Shown here: piece by piece, positions 1-11,589 of the stretch
Numbering within the stretch: the first letter of the stretch is position 1
How the letters are laid out: the number at the start of each line of letters is the position of its first letter
Assembly: GCA_016859345.1 (NCBI GenBank)
Contig: CM029131.1
Location: 7,616,320 to 7,680,319 of the forward strand
DNA: 64,000 nucleotides
Reading direction: 5' to 3'
Source: Istiophorus platypterus
Taxonomy: Eukaryota > Chordata > Actinopteri > Istiophoriformes > Istiophoridae
Notes under the pieces: generated by a model
Databases searched by the model: none
Told to the model about the DNA's origin: nothing
The model's input: the letters and a program-made list of their open reading frames with translations, nothing else
Translations under genes and position numbers: made by a program

Positions 1-567
1 GCTATAGAGCCTTGGAATGGGTGTGTTACTGATGGATCGAGACAATGAAACCTCTGGGCTGCAGAATGATTTAATTAGAGGTGTATAAACAGTGACATGT
101 GGCTCAGAAATGATAAATGTCAGAAGGCATTTTATTATGGCATTCAGTATTCCACCAAACACTGACAGCCACTCCGAGGCTCTGGAATCTAGTCACATAG
201 GAGCTTGTAAAAAGCACAGAACTAATGTTCAGGTACAGTTTCAGTAAATGGATAGCCAGGGACTTCAAGGCTGGTATGATTGTTATGACACTTAGATCAG
301 TTGCTGCAGTGACATCAACATGTCAGAGTAGATGTGTACAGCCTATTGTATTTATTTCTAACAGTTTGTGGTGAGGTTTGAACCTTTTTCCTTCTAATGC
401 ACTGAAAGACTGCAGATATTTATCGTGTGGCACTGTCAAAGATCTGACTGATCTTCAGAGCTCTAACTCTTTCCCCCTAACCTTGTTCTCCCTCTCACCT
501 GCTGGTTCCTACCTTCCTCATCCTCCTCTCCTGCTGTACTGCTTCCTCTGGTTCTCCTCCATGGCAG
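1..567 (+). other. atp11a: Terminal intron of atp11a
   Basis: I see no recognisable coding exon in this stretch. It ends in a long pyrimidine-rich run (about 465-560) and a cag acceptor at 565-567 that leads into the recognised flippase C-terminal exon. The penultimate coding exon must lie to the left of the window. The intronic call is inferred from the exon that follows. Confidence 0.6.
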
Positions 568-645
568 ACTAAGCGTCGGTGCCTTGCCTCAGAGCCCACC
601 ACCATCTTTATGCTGTCCCAGACCTCCAGCAGAATCAGTTTCTAA
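568..645 (+). CDS. atp11a: ATP11A-type phospholipid flippase, last coding exon (C-terminus), partial gene
   Basis: This is the 3'-terminal coding exon of a class-VI P4-ATPase. From family knowledge, ATP11A pairs with CDC50A (TMEM30A) and moves aminophospholipids to the cytoplasmic leaflet of the plasma membrane and endosomes. After a pyrimidine-rich tract and a cag acceptor at 565-567, the phase-0 frame gives 25 codons starting TKRRCLASEP and ending TIFMLSQTSSRISF, then TAA at 643-645. I recognise that ending from memory as the mammalian ATP11A C-terminus, which is nearly identical (the family motif reads TIFMLSQTSSxLSF). The catalytic core and the ten membrane helices lie outside the window. 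Two more phase-0 terminal exons follow, so this is probably one of several alternative tails. ATP11C is the main alternative identity, but its tail differs as far as I recall. Confidence 0.78.
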   Translation, partial: TKRRCLASEPTTIFMLSQTSSRISF

Positions 646-1020
646 CCCAGCCCTACTGGAGGTGACCCCCCCCCATCTCTACCTTGTGTGAAATCCCAGT
701 TTCTCCCCTGTATTTTCCTTTTTCTATACCCTGTTACTTCCTACTTGCTGCTGTTTTGCATGAAGCGACTCTGATGTAAGCCGGTCTGATTGCATGCCAA
801 TGCATCTACGTCTGAATTTACACAGGCAGAGTAAAACAACAAACATCAAAACTGTCTGCAGTGTAAATTCATTGGAAGTGATGTGTGATGTGTGGCTTTC
901 ATGACTTTTTAGTTTTAGAAATCAGTTTCTTCTAATACTAAGGTCAGAATATGTGTATTTTTATATGTAAGCTGTAGACAGTAAATGTGTTTTGTCTCTG
1001 AATGTGTGTACGCGTTTGAT

Positions 1021-1029
1021 TGTGTGTGT

Positions 1030-1078
<49 letters not shown>

Positions 1079-1151
1079 TGTGTGTGTGTCTGTGTGTGTG
1101 TCTGTGTGTGTGTCTGTGTGTGTGTGTGTGTGTGTGTGTTTGTGTGTGTGT
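1021..1151 (+). repeat. (TG)n microsatellite abutting a splice acceptor
   Basis: This is about 130 bp of TG dinucleotides, with four TCTG interruptions in its second half. It ends only six bases before the cag acceptor of the exon at 1158. It takes the place normally held by the polypyrimidine tract. The open frames across it (Cys-Val and Thr-His repeats) are translations of the microsatellite. Confidence 0.95.
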
Positions 1152-1157
1152 CCACAG

Positions 1158-1247
1158 TGTGTGAGGGGTAAAGCAAGGTTTGAGAGGGCCCTGGCCTACC
1201 AGAGTTCGGACTCGTTACTAGATGGAGTAGCTGTTACAGAAGCCTAA
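1158..1247 (+). CDS. atp11a: Candidate alternative last exon of atp11a (tail ending LLDGVAVTEA)
   Basis: The sequence tccacag (1151-1157) is followed by a 29-codon phase-0 frame, starting CVRGKARFERALAYQ and ending SSDSLLDGVAVTEA, with TAA at 1245-1247. The composition is complex and protein-like, unlike the TG repeat on either side. The exon begins in the same phase as those at 568 and 2309, so any of the three could join the same upstream exon. The predicted tail is hydrophilic and rich in Ser and acidic residues, consistent with a cytoplasmic tail. I do not recall a database match, so assignment to atp11a rests on position, strand and phase. It could instead be a chance open frame behind an AG. 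Confidence 0.5.
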   Translation, partial: CVRGKARFERALAYQSSDSLLDGVAVTEA

Positions 1248-1281
1248 AGGGCTTCAGCACGGTAAAAGACACATTCTGCCA

Positions 1282-1337
<56 letters not shown>
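1282..1337 (+). repeat. (TG)n microsatellite
   Basis: This is an almost uninterrupted TG dinucleotide run, 35 bp downstream of the stop of the 1158-1247 exon. If that exon is used, the run lies in its 3'UTR. Confidence 0.95.
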
Positions 1338-1338
<1 letters not shown>

Positions 1339-2022
1339 CAATTGGGTTTGGGGACATTAACATGCTGCAGGGATGGTGTTTTACTTTGCCGTGGTGTGTG
1401 GTTCACCAGATTTGACTTTTACAGCTGACTAACACGTGAGTTGCATTGTGTTTTTTGGTTTGTCTGTGTAAGGGTCTTAAAAGTCCAATGATCCAGGAAT
1501 TCTCCAGGTATTGTATAATGCAATTGCATCTGGTTGGGTAATTCTTTACATACTGCTCTGGCGCCCTCTAGTGACACTTTCAGAATCACTAAAGAGGCAG
1601 AAGACTGTTCATTCACAGTGGGACTAAGCATTCACGCATGTTTTTCATTTTTTCCATTTGCATGGTTTTGTTTGGTTTTACTTTAGTGAGCTTATGGTTT
1701 CACATGGTGATAAAGTATTTATTTATTTATTCATTTAAAAGGAGCTTGGGTTGCACCGCTTGTGTGTAAAAGGACCACATGGGACATTATGATCACAGCT
1801 GGCCAATTAGATTAAAGACAATGCAATACTTTATTAAATTTATCATAAAACCAACTGAATTTTCTGAGTTGTTTCCAGGGTGACGTGACTGATACGAAAA
1901 GAAAAATCTTGTCTTTTGTAGTTGCTCATTTAGCACTTGTGTCTTCAACCATAACCTTCTTTTAGCCAAACGTCATGCTCTAATCTCTACTCAAAAACAT
2001 CTGAGCTGTCGCTGTAGCATAT

Positions 2023-2150
2023 ACAATAAATGGCCAAAAGAAAGTGGACACGTGAACAAATTACAGCACAAGAACGGCCAAACATTGTGCCCATATAGGA
2101 GTTTTATCACAGTTTGAAATTTGGCCAGCTGGGATAACAGTGTCTCTTCA
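2023..2150. repeat. Degenerate teleost DNA-transposon fragment
   Basis: The string tggccaaaagaaagtggac (from about 2030), followed by a 'gcccatatagg' segment, resembles a common fish non-autonomous element whose end I remember as 'tatggccaaaagtatgtggaca'. The match is from memory and degenerate, and only a fragment is present. Confidence 0.5.
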
Positions 2151-2308
2151 ATGCATTACCTCCATGTGCTCTCAGAGATCTCCCTACACTACTCCACAAG
2201 TAACATCTTGTCTATTTTCTCTCCTCCTCTTTCCTCACTCTCTCCCACTGTCTTTCTTAATATCTCTTCCATTCTACCTCCTTTTCTTTCTTCTTAATCT
2301 TCATACAG

Positions 2309-2590
2309 AATGCTGATAAACTATATCGGGGCCAGCTCTCTGAGTTCACCCCACTGGCATCTCTCCATGCCCCATCCAAGGCTGGCAGCCACCGGCGAGG
2401 CTCGGGCAACCAAAGGAATGCCCCAAACCCCCGAAGGTCTGAACCCTTTAACAAGAAAGTCATGTTCACACGTTGGCAGACAACGCCAGACTACTGCACC
2501 TTCACCCCCCTTCTCCGATTCGTAGATGGCTCCCGCAACCCGAGGCAGGGACACGCATACAGCGAGGCGGGGAGCGAGACTTCAGTCTAA
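2309..2590 (+). CDS. atp11a: Candidate alternative last exon of atp11a (93-residue tail ending GSETSV)
   Basis: A pyrimidine-rich run (2200-2300) and the acceptor catacag (2302-2308) precede a phase-0 frame of 93 codons. It starts NADKLYRGQLSEFTPLASLH, continues through KKVMFTRWQTTPDYCTFTPL and ends YSEAGSETSV, with TAA at 2588-2590. Complex composition, basic patches (SHRRGSGNQR, NPRRSEPFNKK) and the lack of low complexity argue for real coding sequence. The last three residues, TSV, fit a class-I PDZ ligand (S/T-X-V). Shared strand, phase and position make it a third alternative C-terminus of the same flippase. An ordinary intergenic open frame is less likely at this length and composition. 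I did not recognise a specific homologue. Confidence 0.6.
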   Translation, partial: NADKLYRGQLSEFTPLASLHAPSKAGSHRRGSGNQRNAPNPRRSEPFNKKVMFTRWQTTPDYCTFTPLLRFVDGSRNPRQGHAYSEAGSETSV

Positions 2591-5500
2591 TTTTCTTCCT
2601 GATTGGTGTTTTTCAATCCTAATATTCTGATATCAGATACTATGGCATCCACTTGGAGCTGAACTGAACAAAGGAGTGATTATGATAAACTGGTCCAGAA
2701 GCACAGCAGGGAAGTAAAGTCTCCCCAAACTAGCTGATTTAATTTATGTTCCTGAGCTGAGATTAAATAATGGACTGTGTTGCTAATATTTGTAATTTAT
2801 TAGTGAGGGATTACAAAGAAAGTAAGTCATAACTGCTCCCAGGTCAGCAGCCAAGTAGACCACTGCGGGACGACTCTGGAGAGGACTCCATCCACAGGGC
2901 CTCGCTCACCACCACAACATGCAAAGGGCTCGGTGTACTGATGTCACAACAAAAAAAAACAGACAAACTTGAAGAGCTTTGATTTCATAAAGCATATAAT
3001 GTCACACTGAAAATATGTGCACTGGCCCTTTACGTCCGTCTGCCTTTGACAGCTGGCAGCTGAAGTATACTTTTCTCTAAGTATTGGGATTTATAAAACT
3101 TTATGCGTCAAGATGCTGAAAATCATGATGTGATGTGACTGGAACTGTGCTGCTGCTGATGATAATGATGGTGGTGATGAGGAAGTCAGTAACAGTGCTT
3201 ACGCCAGCGCAGGCTTTCTCTGACCAAACATTTTCTTTTCTTCACTTCCTGCCATCTCTCCCTTTCTTTCCTTCTTTCCATCTGTCTGTCTGCCTCTTTA
3301 TAGGACTAACTGGTGTTGCCTGTGTGCAAACATATTTTCCCGAAATTCTCCGTAGGACCCTGGGGGTCAGGTCCTACAGCATTGTAAGGAGGGGTGTGGT
3401 AGAGAGGTAAAGCTTCGGTGTTTGAAAAGGGGATCTGATTCGGTCTTTTTTCCCCCATTTTATTAGCCAGTGAATATTATGTCTTAAAGGAAAAAAGACC
3501 AACTTCAGCTCTACTTCCAACACTAAAGCTTTTGAACTCCCATGTAGGTAGTCAAGCGTGTTTGGTGGGATAGATGTGTGTGTACCTGTCTGCTGATAGC
3601 TAGTGGTCGTGTTAGTGCGTGTGCTGTATACATTTCTGCAGGATCTCTTTAATTGTCTTTGAAGCACTTTAACTATAGACATTCATATTATATTTATCAA
3701 TAATTCTGAGAGACTAATCTAAGTTTTGTTTTTTGTTTTTTTTTTTGTATGCCTTATTGTTTTAGTGTTAGAATCCAGTAGAAATGGTTGTGTGACAGCG
3801 TCTGCTCGGCTGTTTCTTGATGCCTTAATGTCATCTTGTAAATACCACAGAGATTATGAACCAAAGAACAAGAAAAAAGAAAAATCTAACCTCCTCTAGG
3901 CAATAGCTGGTAGATACTGTATACTGAAAGTTTATTTAATTAGATAAATCTATATATCCATAAGTCAATATAAACATTCACAATACTGTAAAACACTTGA
4001 AATGAAAGTGGCCAAAAAAAATGCAGCTCCCCATTTTAGTACTCTAAATTTAATGTTAAAAATATTTTGTGTGTGTGAATTGTCAGTGTGGAGATTTTAA
4101 GTTGAATGCTATAATAAGCACCTTTAAATTATCCCATGAACATAATGGTCATAACGCAAGGATTCTAACAAGTGCTCCAAACTACTTAATGCCTTAAATC
4201 ATTAGTTAACAATCTATGAGATTCGCTCACTGGTCATATAGATTAATTAAGGAGAAAACACGTATGTTAATCCAAGTCTTACCTGGAAATCATGACTGTA
4301 ACACTGTAAAATACACTCATGATTTTGATTTTTCTTTTTTTTTCTGTCATACACAACTTAGACTTAACAGACTTGCTCTTTAATTTTCCTTGTGTTGACA
4401 GAGAAGTGAAAGAATTATCAGTTACTTACATGTACAAAAGGTGAAAAATATTTTAAAATGTGGCAAAAAAGCACATGTTTCAGGCACAGGACCATCGTCA
4501 ACAGTAAACGGTGCCCAAAGGTCTTTTTTCTCCATATGATTCAGATCCTAACTTTGACCTGGTCCGTTGTAATGAAATTACAGTAAGATGTCCTTGAGTG
4601 CAAACCTGAGTCATTGAACCTTACTTCATTCAGTGAGTTTTGTTAATGGGCAGAAGTTCTGAAAAGATTTATTTCTGTCTTTCACCACCAGGTCATGTCC
4701 AGATATGTCCCAGTAGAGAAACCTTTTAAAAAGACTGATTATCATCAGTCAGCATTTAGTTTATGAGCAATAGACTGATAAGATAGAACTTTATTTACCC
4801 AAAGGAAATCCAGGTATCAGGACAGTCATACTCCCTCACAATCATTCAGATGTTGCTCTATCTAGTGTTATTGACAGAAAATATTTGTGAGGTATTTTTC
4901 ACTTACAGGTTAGATTGATTAAAGTATTTAATTTCTCAGTTCTCATGCTCTTAAAAGCCTTTTGATGGCGTCACAAGCGAAACGAGATTCTCTGCCTTGA
5001 ACAGGGCCTTCGAGGTGCAGTCTTTGAGTTCTGTCTTACACTTTACTGTTTCAACACCAACCCTCTCTCTCTTTCTTTCTAGCCATTTTTCTCTCTCTTT
5101 CTGTCTTTCTCTTGTTCTTCCCACACTGAAGCAACGCGGAAGTTTTCCCAACTCTGTGACGGCCTCCTCCATCCGTCCTCATCGTCACCCTCTCATCTGT
5201 CTCAACCATCCCTTCATCTGTCCGTCCATCCATGTATCTACGCTTCCATTGTAAGACGGAGTAGAAATAATGTTTTATACTCTACTTTTAATAGTTTTCT
5301 GAGGAACCAAAGCCTTGTTGCTGCTAGAGATACTTGTAGCTGCTTTACATTAGGTGCCTTTTGGTAGTTTCTGTCTGTGCTGAACTGTCTTTGCTTGCTT
5401 TTATGGTAAATGTAATACTAAAAATAGGCATTTCGATGGAAAAGCACTGCAGATGATGGATGTGTGGATGCATGACTGAAGAGAGACTGAGAGAATGGAT

Positions 5501-6559
5501 AAACAATTAAAAAGGTGAATGTAAAAGTTCATTTTACACAGGTTCTACTGTCCAAGGAGACTTATTCAGAACAAACATAGCAGTGAAATATTACAACGGA
5601 TACACAGTCGATGAACAAATTAATTACAACTTGCACCAAAGCATTCAAACACTTATGTTTAGTATCTATTTTTTATTGTTTTTATTGAAAAGTTTTTTAT
5701 ATTTGTCCAGGAGGGCATTTGTCTCTGAAATGTTACTTTAACTGTTTTCATTTCATGTATAAAAAATAATATTTCCACCACATGAAGAGTGAGTGAAGGC
5801 CTCACTCAGTGGTCAGAGCACACTGGAAAGATATCAGCCTGATGATGTCTTTAATCTTTACTTTAAAGACAAACTGTAGAAAACTTGAAGAGCTCCAGCT
5901 CTAATTGATGTTTTTTTGGTTTCGTTTTTTTTTTTTTTTTTTTTTTTAATTCACTTTGTTTCCTTCAATGTCTGACTTGCCTCTCTATGTTCCAGTTTTC
6001 TACTTCAGTATTTATATAAACATTAACAGTAAAGCAAAGCATTCTTATATTGTTGGATTCTGAGGTAAAATCCATTTGTCTTTGTGATTTGTTAATTAAA
6101 GGGTTAGTTTGGCCAAATTTCTAAAGAAAAAGGCACAACATTGTTTCTGAATAGAGATATCACACAAATTTAAAATCTGCGCTCCTCAGTCTTTTTTGGG
6201 GCTGGAGTCAGAAATGGTAGAGATACATCTCAAAACAGGTAAAAATAAAACCAAAACTATGTACGTGGCTTGATAACACTAAAATGAATTGAGAAAATAC
6301 CGTGTGTCTCTGTTTTCGAATTTGGCTGACTGGCCCTTTAATGTTCTCAGGATGGCGAACGTTAACCTGTATTCAAGGCTCCTGTTCTTCCTCCTGTTGT
6401 ATGTGTGATTTTAAATTGGGCTTTGACGGATACAGGTTCTTGAGGGGAGATGTTTGTCAACCTAAACTGGTTGCAAGTGTTCAGTATTGTAGAATATGAT
6501 CAAATTTTCCAGCCTGAATACACAAGTATAAAATGACTGACTAAAATCCTTTTTTTTAA

Positions 6560-6564
<5 letters not shown>

Positions 6565-6607
<43 letters not shown>
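6565..6607. repeat. (TA)n microsatellite
   Basis: This is a run of about 21 uninterrupted TA units following a short T tract. A short CA-rich stretch follows. Confidence 0.95.
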
Positions 6608-6609
<2 letters not shown>

Positions 6610-7263
6610 CAAACACACGCATACACATACACACACAAATTAATCTGCATCTCAGGTCTGAGAGTAAAGAGAGAATCAAAGACAAACGCTTTTAATTTTT
6701 ATGATGCCTGAAGAACATGGCATATAAAGGCACCTGGGAGTCTTTTTTAAAGTCATCAGAGTATATGAATTATGGCCATAACCCCCTTCCTCATGTGATA
6801 TAAGACAGTCAGGTACAGTACGTCCTGGATCTTTCCAAAAAAATCTACCTTCAGAGCTTTTTTTTTCTTTTTTAAATTGTATGTTAGATTTCATTTTTGA
6901 TTTAACTCTCTGGAGACCCTATTTGATGTGTGTCTTTTTTTGGGTGTAGAAGAGCATCTATCGACTGCACCACATGGCTGTAAAGATAAGAGATTTCCAT
7001 GGCGTTAGCTCAGATACACCCCTACACTGAACCATCTGGTCTGAGGATTGACACTTAGCTGTAGAAATTTTCAAAGCCATTAATGGTGGACTTACGGTCT
7101 GACCGTACCAACCACTCCTGTCCTGACTGTCCTGATCTTTCAAGACCACCTTAACTGACAGCCTTCATATAGAATGTTAACTTCTCTCTTTTACAATGTA
7201 TTATTGTATAGTGTTCTATATTTATCTTAACCAATGGTATCTATAATCACTGTACACTTAGAT

Positions 7264-7507
7264 ACAGTGTATGTATGTAAGTGTGTGCATGTATGTGTGT
7301 GTGTGTGTGTGTGTGTGTATGTTTGTGTATATATATGTATGTATATGTGCATATGTATATGTATATATGTATATATATGTATGTATATGTATATATATAA
7401 GTATATATGTATGTATATGTGTATATGTGTGTGTGTATATATATATGTGTGTATATTTATATACATATATGTATGTATATATGCATATGTGTATATGTAT
7501 GTATGTT

Positions 7508-7557
<50 letters not shown>

Positions 7558-7562
7558 ATATA

Positions 7563-7651
<89 letters not shown>

Positions 7652-7770
7652 GTATATGTATATATGTATATGTATATATATATATGTATATATGTATATA
7701 TGTATATGTATATGTATATATGTATATGTATATATGTATATGTATATATGTATATAAGTATACATATACA
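7264..7770. repeat. Compound TG/TA/TATG microsatellite, ~0.5 kb
   Basis: The tract starts as TG repeats (about 7270-7320), passes through TATG and TGTATA mixtures, becomes nearly pure TA (7511-7650), and ends in TATATG-type hexamers. All long open frames over it, on both strands, are Tyr-Ile-Tyr-Val translations and are not genes. Confidence 0.97.
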
Positions 7771-9616
7771 CAGAATATATAAATGTAGTTATGTTAATTG
7801 ATGTACAGTTTTGGGGGTTTTGTATACAGTTTTTAACAGAGTCATATCAAGATTTACTTGTGGATTTTTGCCAACCTTTCTGTAGCTATCAATGGCAAAC
7901 AACTATAAATTTGCTTGAAAATAAAAAGCCAGAAGTGAAAATATTACACTACATGTGATAACTGTGATTTCTTCTTCATGAGTCATGGAAACTGCACTTC
8001 ATGGATCAGCCACAGGGCTGCAGTAGAGTATTGCTGATGTGTCAGATCCTTCTGGGGCCTTCAAAGATCAGAGTTGACAAATCAAATGCATATACAGAGT
8101 TTCTAAATATCTCAAGCTGATGAAATGTAATCTTGAGGAAAATTCAGAGCATGTGCATCTAAGTAACCTGTGCTCACATGTTCTGTGTCCTCTCAATCTA
8201 AATTACCAGCTGTGTTTAAAATGACAAGGAAATGGTTTTAAAAAATTTAAAAAAGGACAATTTTTAGATTAAATGCCTTCCCAAAAGTTGCTTCAGGGCT
8301 GCCGTCTACACCATCTGAGGATGTCAACAAGATTAGGATGGAGGTTTTGGATCGATTGGATTCCCTTCATCCTTTTCACTTCTCATCTGCACTGATCTCC
8401 ACGTCCTCTCCTCCACAGCTGGCAGGCGATGAGACCTGCTAGTGTTTCTGACAAGGATGGAGAAAAATCTAGGGCACGACTGTCAGAGGTGAAATCAAGG
8501 GAAGAAGGAAAAAATGCATATAGGAAAAATAGAAGGGAAAAATTGGCAGTGCATATTCATTTCATAGTCTACCTTGGGCCCCTGGCTTTTTTCAGGAGCT
8601 GTTTTATACCAAGTTAAACTGTAATGACTAAGTCATTTTAATAATGAGAGCAGAACAACCAGAGTCTTAATGTTTTAACACCTATTTGATCAACTCTATC
8701 ACCAATATAAACCAAAAATATAAATATGTGGTATGTCAACCTTTGATTTTTATTTTTATGGTGTATTCTTTAGTATATATTCTAAAATAAATGGACAGGT
8801 GGGAGGTGTAATTTGAGGTGCAACCAAGTCCTCTACAATCCCCTTGCCACCTGTTTAGACTTCCCTCATGTCAAACTGCCTGAGGTTGGATCGCTTGAAG
8901 CACATCAGTGCCATGACTCGTGTTTTTTTTTAGGTAAGTATTATGTGTGCTAGTTAGGGCTGTAACAAAGACTGTTAGCTTGAGATGAATTCACACCCCC
9001 AGCTGTATTAAAATACTCCGTATCTATCGAGTAGATCCAGAGAACGACACGGTAGTGATTGAAATGGAACCAGCAGGGAACTGTTCACCATGAAGTATCA
9101 GTGCATTTTCCATCATGTTAAGAGTCAGGCTAATATGTCTGAGGCTGCAACAAGTAACTTGTACAGCAACAGGTGACTTTAAAATATCTGTAAGGTGCTG
9201 TACAGAAAGCCAAGAACACATAACCCCCAGTAAACTCCGGCAAGAAAAAGTCAATAAATGGTGAGGATAAACATCAGTTCCACCAATTTTGCATGTCTGG
9301 GGTTACTAAGGTTAATAATATCTGGGATGGGGCATAAAGTAAATCTTCCCAGATCAAAGTTTCGTCAAATTTGTTGATGTGGGAAGAAACGATTTAATCT
9401 AGTTCAGGTGAATCAGGAATTTATTCACCCTAAATTGATGTTTGAGCTTTTAATAAAGCTGCAAAAATAAATAAATAAAAGTAATGACACAACAGATCAT
9501 GTGAGGTTTGTGTTAGAATTGTGCACTCCTGTTAAGGGAATTTATTTGTTCATTTGATTACCAATTAACAATAGGCTCTTGACTACGGTCATTTTGACAT
9601 TTGTACTAACAACAGA

Positions 9617-9716
9617 GTGTGTGTGTGTGTGTGTGTGTTTCTATACATTTCTGTGCCCAGCGGTAGGTCGGACACTCGAACTAGGCTTAAATCATTTACC
9701 CTAAGTCCTTCGCTCG

Positions 9717-9756
<40 letters not shown>
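9617..9756. repeat. Paired (TG)n and (CA)n tracts
   Basis: A TG run (9617-9638) and a CA run (9719-9756) are separated by about 80 bp of non-repetitive sequence. A transcript could fold them into a TG:CA stem. Confidence 0.9.
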
Positions 9757-9758
<2 letters not shown>

Positions 9759-11399
9759 AGTCTCTTCTCATGGTTGTAATGTCAGCGTGTGTCTCTATTC
9801 AGAGCATTAAATGGAGGGAGGTGATGGAGGCATCCACACGTGAAATCTATGAATTAGCTGTGAAACTGCTGTTATTTGCCACCATTTTTTTATGACTCGG
9901 TACACATTGTTTTGTGTTGTTTTTTTTTTTGTTTTTTTTTTTAGTTCTTTGTCAGTCTTTTGTCCGTACAAAGGGCTTTATCATTATTATGACCTGGCTT
10001 TTCAAGAGAGCTGTTTTTAGGATTCATGGGCAGACACACACACACACTCACTAACAGGGAAGCTTACAAATTGAACTTGATAGTGTTTGGTGAGCTTTAG
10101 GAAGATTTAACAAAAATCTTTATTTAGTTGTTTCAGAAAGTGAGATTGTGATTAGCTCCCTCTTTCTCTAGCTCCTCTTCTTCTTCTCTCAGATTTTCTT
10201 TAACCTTCAGCCTCTGCATTTCGTCTAAATGTCGGGAAATTGTGCAGAAACTTTATTCCATCTGTCCTCTTGTCATGTCTTTGTCACTCTCTCAATGTCC
10301 TGAAACACAATACAGTCAAATACAATAAGAGACAATCTGAGCCTTAGAGACTCCTAGTCGACTGAATGCTGAGGGGGCTGTAGGCGTCCTCTCATGTACA
10401 CATGAACAATACACTGTATGCACACACAGTTCTCTCAAAGCCACTGCTGAATTCTCTGTCTCACATTTGAGTTGCAGATGATTTCATAGACTGTACATTA
10501 TCAGAATTATGTTCATTTTTACACTAAATAAAGGGCAGAATGAATATTTTAAAAAGTAACAATTCAGGATGATTGATTGGGGAAATAAATAGCTTTAATG
10601 ACACTGACTCATGCCCACTTGTATTTAATTAAGGTTTTCTTTGTGCACTTTCTTCTATTTGCTCTGCAGTTAACTATAAAATAATGTGTTGATATATGTT
10701 TTTTACATGGGAAAGGATGTATGCGAGAGGAGAGAATAAACACGTGTGATGTTAATTTTTATTCATTTTAATAAAGGATTCTTGAATAAGACCGTATTTT
10801 TGATGCATTTGTTACATTTCCTGAATTATCAGCTTATATTTTGTCAATATAGTGTCAACATAGGATGTTATTGTAAGCGTTTTCTCCCTGATTAACTTTG
10901 TTTGTGCTGCAGCTGGTGGTGTTTACTTAATTGAGCAGGCTCTCATTGATGAAAACGTGGGGGGGGGGTAGAAATAGTAGAAAAGCCTCCCAGTTTTGCA
11001 CAATACACTTAAACTGCAGCACAAACCGCGGTGAACATTATAACCTTCATGCACGTTGAGTGTCAGAAACAGTCACACGACAGACGCTTCTTATTTCCCC
11101 AGTTTCTGGCCTCGTCTTCCTCGTTTCCCCCATCGGGTCTCCTCAAACAGGCGAAACAGCGCCCCTCTGGGTTTCGACGGCGGGGCCGTGTTAGCCGGCC
11201 TGCGTGGTCAAAGAGAGGCATTGCAGCCGACCGGTGCGGCGCCAGGTGAAACCGGCCTCGCTTGATTAAGACAAACAATTAAGTATCGGACGATGCAACG
11301 CGGCCGTTTTCTACGAAGCCTCGGACGGACGCGTCGCTCTGGAGTGAACCGTGAGGCCTGTCTCGCTTTGGCAATTCAACATAATTCAAAGGGAACAGC

Positions 11400-11536
11400 C
11401 ACCAGAGTTTAGTTAGTTGACCTCCAGTTTAGTCAGTTGACCTCTAATTTAGTTAGTTGACCTCCAGTTTAGTTAGTTAACCTCCAGTTTAGTTAGCTAA
11501 CGTCCACTTTAGCTAGCTAACGTCCACTGTAGCTCT
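11400..11536. repeat. ~20-bp tandem array (cctccagtttagttagttga type)
   Basis: Six to seven diverged copies of a 20-bp unit are visible. Toward the right end the unit drifts from tagttagttgacctcc to tagctagctaacgtcc. It lies inside the CpG-rich block and directly precedes the larger array. Confidence 0.88.
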
Positions 11537-11589
11537 CGGCGTTGATGAAATTAGCTAACGAGCTCTGAGCGGCTGTTCGGCGGAGACCG

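Larger units (their letters stand above)
2591..11000. other. 3' flank of atp11a, no further exons recognised
   Basis: Short open frames here lack recognisable domains. The stretch holds homopolymer T runs (3730-3746, 5924-5947), CA/TG and TA microsatellites listed separately, and otherwise AT-rich unique-looking sequence. Part of it may be 3'UTR of the atp11a isoforms, but I could not single out a cleavage site. A segment at about 6090-6290 also looks like an old interspersed repeat, without a firm identity. Confidence 0.5.

Noticed and set aside
961..1247. Open frames rich in Thr-His or Cys-Val over the TG tract
   Set aside because: They are translations of the dinucleotide repeat. Only the 1158-1247 portion has complex sequence behind an acceptor.
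3135..3410. 91-residue frame after the atp11a exons as a fourth tail exon
   Set aside because: No good acceptor with phase-0 continuation, and the translation is not protein-like.
7227..7801. Four long Tyr/Ile/Val/Met frames on both strands
   Set aside because: The frames exist only because TA/TG repeats contain no stops in some phases. No complexity and no start context.
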